A stretch of DNA of 39,355 bases from Fluviicola sp. (GTDB lineage: Bacteria > Bacteroidota > Bacteroidia > Flavobacteriales_D > Crocinitomicaceae). Positions 33,910 to 39,355 of the stretch are shown one piece after another. The stretch covers positions 1-39,355 of the forward strand of contig NVXV01000001.1 of the NCBI GenBank assembly GCA_002734085.1, read 5' to 3'. The position numbers and the translations under genes were made by a program. The notes below the pieces were generated by a model. That model was not told where the DNA came from and ran no database searches. It worked only from the letters and a program-made list of their open reading frames with translations. The stretch's first letter is position 1, and every line of letters starts with the position of its first letter.

Positions 33910-34827
33910 CTACAATTCATACTGCAAGAAAAAATTCATTAACTCTCTACTCGCGTTGATTTCAGACGATTCTTTTCCCACTGTATTTTCACCCAAAGAA
34001 GATTCCCCGGAAGGCCAGGTATGACCAGCGCCAATGTTTTTAAATAAAACACACTTCGCATTATTTGTGCAATCTGAATAAACCCATTTCTCTGTCGTCA
34101 CGCCGTCATCATTAACTTGAGGTAGCTGTTCAATATTTAATGTGGAACAAGCATTATTTGAAGCATAATATTCAAATAAATCTTCAAAACCTATACTGTA
34201 TGTCCCACTCTCTGCAACCTGCCCACCATTATACGGAACAAGCGGGTCTTCAGTTCCGGCTATTAGAATAACAGGAACAGTTTGATTCAAACTTGCATTA
34301 TAATTTGCACCTAAAGAACCTGTAACCGTTCCAAATGCAGCGATTCTATGATTGAGTTCATGTGCCAAACGCATAGACATAAATCCACCATTAGACATTC
34401 CACAAACATATATTCGTGAATCATCCACGGCATAGTCTCCAATAATTAGATTAATCAGGGCGTTGATAAAACCAACATCATCAATATTTGCATCTGCTGC
34501 TGGGCCTTCTCCTCTTCCATCGTTCCAGGATTTTTCATAACCGTCTGGATAGACCATGATTACATTATTTTCATCAGCGATAGGGTTAAACAAACTTGAC
34601 TTCTCCATTTGCTTTCCTTTACCAAATCTACCGTGAAGGGCAATAACTACTGGATGTACTACATTCTCATCATAATTTTTAGGGAAATATATTCTAAACT
34701 TTCGCTTTTCACCATCAAATGTAAAAGATTGCTTTTTCGTTTTTCCATCTCCCTTGAATTCGCGATTACAACTTAATCCGAAAATCATAAAAGAAAACAC
34801 TAGAAATACCCCGACTATTCTCAACAT
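33910..34827 (-). CDS. Polyhydroxybutyrate-depolymerase-like esterase lipoprotein
   Basis: A 305-residue alpha/beta-hydrolase of the LpqC/PHB-depolymerase-like family. The N-terminus is a lipoprotein signal with lipobox FGLSC, so it should be anchored in a membrane facing the periplasm or surface. The core shows VVIALHGRFG (oxyanion region), nucleophile Ser ~143 in CGMSNGGFMSMRLA, Asp ~192 in IAGTEDPLVPYNGG and His ~267 in GAGHTWPSGE. Relatives cleave feruloyl, acetyl or polyester bonds; the substrate is uncertain. It carries four cysteines outside the lipobox, perhaps in disulfides. Confidence 0.88.
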   Translation of the reverse strand: MLRIVGVFLVFSFMIFGLSCNREFKGDGKTKKQSFTFDGEKRKFRIYFPKNYDENVVHPVVIALHGRFGKGKQMEKSSLFNPIADENNVIMVYPDGYEKSWNDGRGEGPAADANIDDVGFINALINLIIGDYAVDDSRIYVCGMSNGGFMSMRLAHELNHRIAAFGTVTGSLGANYNASLNQTVPVILIAGTEDPLVPYNGGQVAESGTYSIGFEDLFEYYASNNACSTLNIEQLPQVNDDGVTTEKWVYSDCTNNAKCVLFKNIGAGHTWPSGESSLGENTVGKESSEINASRELMNFFLQYEL

Positions 34828-34845
34828 ATCACACTCATTTTAAAA

Positions 34846-34853
34846 CAAATATA
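34846..34853 (-). promoter_or_regulatory. -7 element TATATTTG for the esterase gene
   Basis: An exact TAnnTTTG match on the minus strand, about 19 bases before the ATG at 34827. A TTG lies at 34882-34880, but the 26-base spacer is longer than usual. Confidence 0.4.
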
Positions 34854-34930
34854 AAGCAACAGGACGAGTTTTAAAAACTCAACATTTTGAGCAGTAATAA
34901 CAAAACCAATAAAAAGAAATAGGAATTTAA

Positions 34931-36601
34931 TTATTCATCCGAATCATCAGAGTCTAAGCCTGAACTATAAATAAAGTTGAGTTGAAGGGCTTCCTTAAGA
35001 ACGGAGGCAGGAATACCAAACCCAATACCTTCAACACCAATACCGATAAGCTTAGCATTAGAAACACCCAGTAGGTTTCCTTCGTCGTCAACTATTGGTC
35101 CTCCAGAATTTCCTGAATTGATTTTAGCATCAGTTTGAAGATAAACTAAGTCATTAAATGTTCTTACACCTGAGAGAATTCCTCTAGAAACAGTTTGCCC
35201 CAATTGAATGCTATTCGGTGTTCCAATTACATATACATCTTTACCAACCTCTTTATTTGGTAAAAACTCTTCGGCAGGAAGTCTAATACTAGCTAAACTA
35301 TCTGCGTCTATTTTTAATAAAGCAAGATCATACTTTCTGCTCACTCTAATTAATTCTGCATCCATCTCCCTTTCATCGTTAAAAATAACGGTATAGGTTT
35401 CAGTATTTCCAACTACATGCAAATTTGTTATGATATACCCATCATCGGAAACTACAAATCCACTTCCGTGCCCTTCATCTACCTTGATTGTTACACTGGC
35501 CTGAATAGCTTTCCCATAAGTTGAAACAGGTTTTGACGAATTAATATCAATGAGTTCCATTTCTTCAGTATTATCTTCTTCAGCTTCAATATATTCTTGG
35601 GTTTCTGGAGCATTTGTAAAAATCGCAAAAGATTCTGTAAGAATATTTTTAATATATTCCTCAATCAAATCATTATTATTAAAAAGTAATGGAGATTTGT
35701 AATTAGTGGTATACGTAAAAACCTCACTTTTTGTCAAAAAGTCAACAATTTCCCATTCAATTTCAAACTCAACAGATGTCAAATCTGTATCGTCAACCTC
35801 GTGGAATACAATGTCTTTTATTGATACATCGAGATAAACCGAGTTATAAGAATTAGGAATCAGATTAACAGTGTCAATAAATCCTTGATCGTATAAGACT
35901 TTATTCAAAATATTTGAAACAGGAAAATCGTCTTTTAACTCTTCGTCTACAACTTTAGATTTTGAAGGTGAATCTAGTTCAAATTCTTTTATGGATTTGT
36001 ACTCCTTTTCAGAAAATGATACCAAATCAAATTCAACTTCATTAATAAACATGTATTTATCTTCTTCTGTTTTTTCAGGAAAAGGTCGTTTCTCTGAAGG
36101 TAATACTACTGAACCTACATTCATTTCTTTATATCGCAATCCTGAACTAAGAAAAATTATCGAACCAGCAATTGCAGAGCCTACTACTGGTACGGCACCA
36201 ATAATCGCAAATCCAGGATCATCTCCTATATTATTAATGTTGGCAACATATGCTGCGCCTGCCGCTAGAAAACCTGCAGAGATCCCATAATCAACATACT
36301 TTCCCTTGTTCTTCATTTTAGGGACATAATAGTATTGAGTCAAATATCCAGGTCTTTCAACTTTGATAATAACCTGTTCATGTCCAGCTGCTGAAAATGT
36401 TGGTTCTTCAATTTTAATAAAGCCCTCTCCTCTTGCTTCTTTATCACGAGATGCATAGTATATTTCAGTTTCGTCAACTTCATCTTTGGTTTCGTCATAG
36501 TTCGTTACTTCAACGTCTCTAAATGATTTTGCTTTTGTCAAAGCACACGAAGGTAAAATGAAAGCAAGAGCTGCCAGATAGTAAAAGATGTTTAAGCGCA
36601 T
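34931..36601 (-). CDS. Lipoprotein with C-terminal trypsin-like serine protease domain
   Basis: A 556-residue protein with a lipoprotein signal (lipobox LPSC, Cys19). Residues ~20-370 hold an unassigned periplasmic region that includes a glycine/alanine-rich hydrophobic stretch (~100-160: AGFLAAGAAYVANI...GAVPVVGSAIAGSIIFLSSG) and a beta-rich block reminiscent of lipoprotein binding domains (~220-330). The C-terminal ~190 residues are a DegP-like S1 protease fold: GSGFVVSDDGYIITNLHVVG (His ~394), RKYDLALLKID (Asp ~425), QTDAKINSGNSGGPIV (Ser ~497), then GIGFGIPASVLKEAL. No PDZ domain follows, unlike DegP. It is likely a periplasmic quality-control or regulatory protease. Confidence 0.88.
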   Translation of the reverse strand: MRLNIFYYLAALAFILPSCALTKAKSFRDVEVTNYDETKDEVDETEIYYASRDKEARGEGFIKIEEPTFSAAGHEQVIIKVERPGYLTQYYYVPKMKNKGKYVDYGISAGFLAAGAAYVANINNIGDDPGFAIIGAVPVVGSAIAGSIIFLSSGLRYKEMNVGSVVLPSEKRPFPEKTEEDKYMFINEVEFDLVSFSEKEYKSIKEFELDSPSKSKVVDEELKDDFPVSNILNKVLYDQGFIDTVNLIPNSYNSVYLDVSIKDIVFHEVDDTDLTSVEFEIEWEIVDFLTKSEVFTYTTNYKSPLLFNNNDLIEEYIKNILTESFAIFTNAPETQEYIEAEEDNTEEMELIDINSSKPVSTYGKAIQASVTIKVDEGHGSGFVVSDDGYIITNLHVVGNTETYTVIFNDEREMDAELIRVSRKYDLALLKIDADSLASIRLPAEEFLPNKEVGKDVYVIGTPNSIQLGQTVSRGILSGVRTFNDLVYLQTDAKINSGNSGGPIVDDEGNLLGVSNAKLIGIGVEGIGFGIPASVLKEALQLNFIYSSGLDSDDSDE

Positions 36602-36757
36602 AATGTAAACTGTATAATATTAGAAATAGATTTAAGTCCTCAAAAGTAGTCATTTTAATTTCAACCGAATTTCCTTACAAGAACTCTTGATTGATTATTA
36701 CCCATGTTTCAGTGCTAAAACTTATACAAAGTTAATTTATAGCAAAAATTTAAAACA

Positions 36758-36790
36758 TTGCGGTTTTCTCCATAAAATAGACTATATTTG
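36758..36790 (+). promoter_or_regulatory. Consensus promoter giving an almost leaderless transcript
   Basis: TTG at 36758-36760, a 22-base spacer and TATATTTG at 36783-36790, a full Bacteroidota promoter match. The ATG of the next gene is at 36797, so transcription would begin within a few bases of the start codon. Confidence 0.65.
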
Positions 36791-36796
36791 ATAACC

Positions 36797-37222
36797 ATGA
36801 ATTTATCGAGAATAGTCCGTTTTGATTCTTTTCTTAGGAAAATTACTTTTCTGGGTTTTATTCTCATTTCCATTTCATGTTTCAGTCAAAATAAAGATGA
36901 TACTGGTGAATTAAAGTTTAAATTTATCTGTGATCACTCTCAAACTACTATCATTGCGGACCAAAGTATCATGGTATATATCATGTCACTAGATCGTGAG
37001 TTGTTGGTGAAGCAAATATCTTATTGCTCGAGAAAACAGATCTCTCTTCCAGTAGGAACTTACTCAGTGATAATAGAAAGTCCAAAATACTGTACCCACA
37101 TTATTGACAATTATATAGTATCCTCCGAACAGCAGAAAATGGAAATTAATTTGTTAAAAGAGACTGATCCTGAATGTGTAAATGAGCAAGATTTTGAACC
37201 TCACCCAACAAGATTTAATTAA
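36797..37222 (+). CDS. Small exported protein of unknown function
   Basis: A ~141-residue protein. An N-terminal hydrophobic stretch (RKITFLGFILISISCFSQ) looks like a signal peptide, with cleavage near CFSQ-NK. The mature part is a beta-rich domain with LPVGTYSVIIESPKY, a pattern seen in carboxypeptidase-regulatory-like (Ig-like) beta sandwiches, and three cysteines (~45, 75, 94 by eye), two perhaps disulfide-bonded. I do not recognise a family. The frame opens at TTG 36788, which overlaps the -7 element, so ATG 36797 (MNLSRIVRF) is the start. It sits 8 bases before the dehydrogenase gene, so they are probably co-transcribed. Confidence 0.65.
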   Translation: MNLSRIVRFDSFLRKITFLGFILISISCFSQNKDDTGELKFKFICDHSQTTIIADQSIMVYIMSLDRELLVKQISYCSRKQISLPVGTYSVIIESPKYCTHIIDNYIVSSEQQKMEINLLKETDPECVNEQDFEPHPTRFN

Positions 37223-37230
37223 AATTTAGC

Positions 37231-38178
37231 ATGAAAGTTCTTTTTATTGACACTGTTCACAAGATTCTAGTGGAACGGTTAACTCAAAATGGATTCAAGT
37301 GTATTGATGGAACGACGTTGCCGCGTGAGCAATGTTTTGATTTACTTCACGAAATAGAAGGTTTGGTTGTTCGTTCTAGGTTTCCCATGGACGAAGAATT
37401 TCTATCCCACGCACCAAACTTGAGATTCATCGCCCGAAGCGGAGCTGGAATGGAGAACATTGACTTAGATTATACTTCAGATAAAAATATCATTTGTTTT
37501 AACGCCCCAGAAGGAAATAGAAATGCAGTCGGCGAACACGCTTTGGGAATGTTGTTATCACTTTTTAATAATCTCTGTCGAGGAAACAATGAAGTTCGCA
37601 AAGGAATTTGGAAACGTGAAGAAAATCGTGGTGTTGAACTTGACGGCAAAACTGTTGGAATCATCGGCTATGGAAATAACGGAAGTGCCTTTGCAAAAAA
37701 ACTAAGTGGATTTGATGTTGACGTAATCGCATACGACAAATACAAAATGAATTTCTCAGATCAATTTGTTCGCGAAGTTTCTATGGACGAACTATTCAAA
37801 AAATCTGATATCGTCTCTTTTCACATTCCACAAAACGAAGAAACTGTTTTTATGGCAGATAAATCGTTTTTTAAACGTTTTAAAAGACCTTTTTACGTTA
37901 TCAACTTAGCACGTGGTAAAATTATACGTACTTCTGCCCTGCTCGAAGGATTGAAAGACAAAACTATTCTTGGCGCTTGTCTAGATGTACTTGAATTTGA
38001 AAAAGCATCGTTTGAGAAAACACTTACAGCAGATGAAAATTCAGAGTTCAAATCATTACTTGAGATGGACAATGTGCTCTTTTCTCCACACGTTGGTGGT
38101 TGGACACATGAGAGTTATTTTAAATTAAGTGATGTTTTAGCCGATAAGATTTTAGCTGAATTTGGAAAATTAGATTAA
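37231..38178 (+). CDS. D-isomer-specific 2-hydroxyacid dehydrogenase (phosphoglycerate-dehydrogenase-like)
   Basis: A 315-residue NAD-dependent dehydrogenase. The substrate-binding segment is FIARSGAGMENIDLDY. The nucleotide-binding motif is GKTVGIIGYGNNGSAFAKKL, with NN in place of the usual GxxG residue, so the loop reads GYGNNG. The catalytic residues are Arg in INLARGKIIRTSALLEGL, Glu in ACLDVLEFEK and His in FSPHVGGWTHES. The protein lacks the C-terminal ACT region of long SerA, so it is a short form. It could serve serine synthesis or another 2-hydroxyacid; the sequence does not decide. No serC is adjacent. Confidence 0.9.
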   Translation: MKVLFIDTVHKILVERLTQNGFKCIDGTTLPREQCFDLLHEIEGLVVRSRFPMDEEFLSHAPNLRFIARSGAGMENIDLDYTSDKNIICFNAPEGNRNAVGEHALGMLLSLFNNLCRGNNEVRKGIWKREENRGVELDGKTVGIIGYGNNGSAFAKKLSGFDVDVIAYDKYKMNFSDQFVREVSMDELFKKSDIVSFHIPQNEETVFMADKSFFKRFKRPFYVINLARGKIIRTSALLEGLKDKTILGACLDVLEFEKASFEKTLTADENSEFKSLLEMDNVLFSPHVGGWTHESYFKLSDVLADKILAEFGKLD

Positions 38179-38326
38179 TTAATCGGAATATTCAGGGAAG
38201 TAAGTTCCTTTTTTAACCAATTACATTTATGTAGTCTTTATCCTTAGCAATATAATTATGTTCAACAACGAAGTATAATTAAACCTTTATCACAGTCTAA
38301 AAATCAGTAAGAGATAAGCATAGCCA

Positions 38327-38543
38327 GTGCCATCGGCACGTAAAGCTTTTTGAGATGGCTGCCAAGCCATCTATTAGTAATATTTGTATTGATTATCTGA
38401 GTGCCGTAGGTACGAACAACAAAAATCCTTGATACTTTATTAAATAGAGAACTCCGTGCCTACGGCACTCTGATGTACAGTGGAGCACTTTTGATTTTAA
38501 CGGCATAACTGCCGTCTTTATAAGCTGCACGTGCTTACAGCAC
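38327..38543. repeat. REP-like array of short hairpins
   Basis: The 433-base gap between the dehydrogenase and aspartate kinase holds an array of palindromes. Four share a 13-base plan of five-base arms with a three-base loop: GTGCC-ATC-GGCAC (38327-38339), GTGCC-GTA-GGTAC (38401-38413, one G-T wobble), GTGCC-TAC-GGCAC (38456-38468) and GTGCT-TAC-AGCAC (38531-38543). Two others have four-base loops: GATGGCT-GCCA-AGCCATC (38354-38371) and ACGGCA-TAAC-TGCCGT (38500-38515). The second and third 13-mers also lie in a longer inverted repeat, GAGTGCCGTAGG with CCTACGGCACTC. No transposase gene is in the window. REP elements of this type are commonly mobilised by RAYT (IS200-like) transposases elsewhere in a genome. 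Confidence 0.8.
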
Positions 38544-38611
38544 TTAACATATTGTAGATCTTTAAGTAAACTTTTCGGAACTTAAGTGTCTAATTCCGTA
38601 ATTTTTCATTT

Positions 38612-39355
38612 TTATAAAGATTTCATTACAATTCTCGCCGTCTGCCGCGTTTTCTGCTCCATCAGAATTTCCTTTTGAGCCGTAACCCGATCAATTGTTG
38701 CTTGATCGTAGTGTCTAATTGTAACTAACTCTAATCCATTATTGTATTTCACAACATAGTCATCATTCAGTAAATCAACCAGCTTGTTTAATCTAATCGT
38801 ATCAATATCTAAACACACAGTAAAACTAACCGCAGAGTTTTGCATAATATTGATATGTCCACCAGAAATAGCAAGTTTACCGAAGATGTGGCTTAAGTTT
38901 TCTTCAACGATAAAAGAAAAATCTTTGGGTGTAATTGAAAGTAAAACCTGGTTAATTTTAAAGATAAACGACGGAATTAAATGGTCGTTTTCTGTAGAAT
39001 TTTGAATTACCGTTCCCGACGCTTCAGGATCTACAAATGACTTCACAAAAAGTGGGATATTCTTATTTTGTAGCGGCTTTATTGTTTTTGGGTGAATAAC
39101 GGATGCCCCAAAATAAGCGAGTTCTATCGCTTCTTTAAAAGAAATTTTATCTAATTTTACAGTATTGTCAAACCATTTTGGATCCGCATTAAGCATCCCT
39201 GGAACATCTTTCCAAATCGTAACACTTTCCGCATTTGTGCAATAAGCGAAAATACCAGCCGTGAAATCAGATCCCTCGCGACCTAGTGTTGTTGTGAAGT
39301 TTTCATCTGTGTGTCCTAAAAATCCTTGAGTAATCAATATGTTTTTATCAGAATG
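38612..39355 (-). CDS. Aspartate kinase, C-terminal part (truncated by window end)
   Basis: The frame continues upstream to the last base of the window, giving HSDKNILITQGFLG; this is the interior of an aspartokinase, and the catalytic N-terminus lies outside the window. Visible are the kinase end TTLGREGSDFTAGIFAYCTNAESVTIWKDVPGMLNADP and ASVIHPKTIKPLQNKNIPLFVKSF, then the ACT regulatory region HINIMQNSAVSFTVCLD. It ends after the ACT region (RQTARIVMKSL), so it is a monofunctional aspartokinase, not a fusion with homoserine dehydrogenase. It phosphorylates aspartate in the lysine/threonine/methionine pathway; which amino acid feeds back is not visible. Confidence 0.95.
   Translation of the reverse strand, partial: HSDKNILITQGFLGHTDENFTTTLGREGSDFTAGIFAYCTNAESVTIWKDVPGMLNADPKWFDNTVKLDKISFKEAIELAYFGASVIHPKTIKPLQNKNIPLFVKSFVDPEASGTVIQNSTENDHLIPSFIFKINQVLLSITPKDFSFIVEENLSHIFGKLAISGGHINIMQNSAVSFTVCLDIDTIRLNKLVDLLNDDYVVKYNNGLELVTIRHYDQATIDRVTAQKEILMEQKTRQTARIVMKSL

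Noticed and set aside
38179-38611. Small protein-coding gene or tRNA in this gap
   Set aside because: No coding-quality frame and no cloverleaf; hairpins are REP-like.
1-39355. rRNA, tRNA, prophage, integrase or toxin-antitoxin genes
   Set aside because: I looked for these by eye on both strands and saw none that I could support.

Overview
Most of this window is low-GC DNA from a member of the Bacteroidota, most likely a marine or aquatic Flavobacteriales organism; family-level placement is not possible by eye. The evidence is a type IX secretion (T9SS) sorting-domain protein, a GldN-family protein, an SDR-type threonine dehydrogenase and methionine synthase split into two genes. Promoters also match the Bacteroidota pattern TTG-N19-24-TAnnTTTG, and Shine-Dalgarno sequences are weak. 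The first ~538 bases do not belong to this genome. They are visibly GC-richer and encode an internal piece of eukaryotic GCN1 (HEAT-repeat translational activator), joined at ~536-541 to the 3' part of a bacterial M28 peptidase gene. This is best read as an assembly or library chimera.

Layout. 0.5-5.2 kb (minus strand): M28 peptidase, an acidic coiled-coil protein, and an hpd-hmgA tyrosine-degradation pair with a possible structured leader. 5.5-9.0 kb (plus): threonine dehydrogenase, a MORN-like repeat lipoprotein/secreted protein, a strong terminator, and cysS. 9.1-15.3 kb: a signalling island. Four tightly packed minus-strand genes (E1/ThiF-like adenylyltransferase, GNAT/autoinducer-synthase-like acyltransferase, 7TM-type sensor histidine kinase, receiver-histidine kinase hybrid) are bracketed by two plus-strand single-domain receivers. 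15.4-16.8 kb: ECF sigma factor with an overlapping TTG-started RskA-type anti-sigma factor. 17.0-20.2 kb: PLP decarboxylase, SDR, OsmC, Rieske protein. 20.2-21.1 kb: a GldN-like protein with an N-terminal MORN-like repeat. 21.1-25.1 kb: split metH behind a SAM-I riboswitch. 25.2-28.0 kb: AddB-like PD-(D/E)XK protein, followed by a perfect 46-bp palindrome. 28.1-32.0 kb: a 1293-residue T9SS cargo with seven 58-residue repeats. 32.1-39.4 kb: uvrC, a polyhydroxybutyrate-depolymerase-like esterase lipoprotein, a trypsin-like protease lipoprotein, a small exported protein, a 2-hydroxyacid dehydrogenase, a REP-like hairpin array, and the C-terminal part of aspartate kinase.

The most interesting unit is the 9.1-15.3 kb island. 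The ThiF-like and GNAT-like enzymes are translationally coupled to each other and sit just upstream of a membrane sensor kinase and a hybrid kinase. Nothing resembling a ubiquitin-like protein, thiamine/molybdopterin partner or JAB protease lies nearby. One reading is a small-molecule signal made by the enzyme pair and sensed by the kinases; this is inference. Other second-look items are the GldN-MORN fusion, an extra nested hairpin between the SAM riboswitch and metH, two families of REP-like repeats, the 46-bp palindrome abutting a possibly shortened AddB-like gene, and a near-leaderless promoter.
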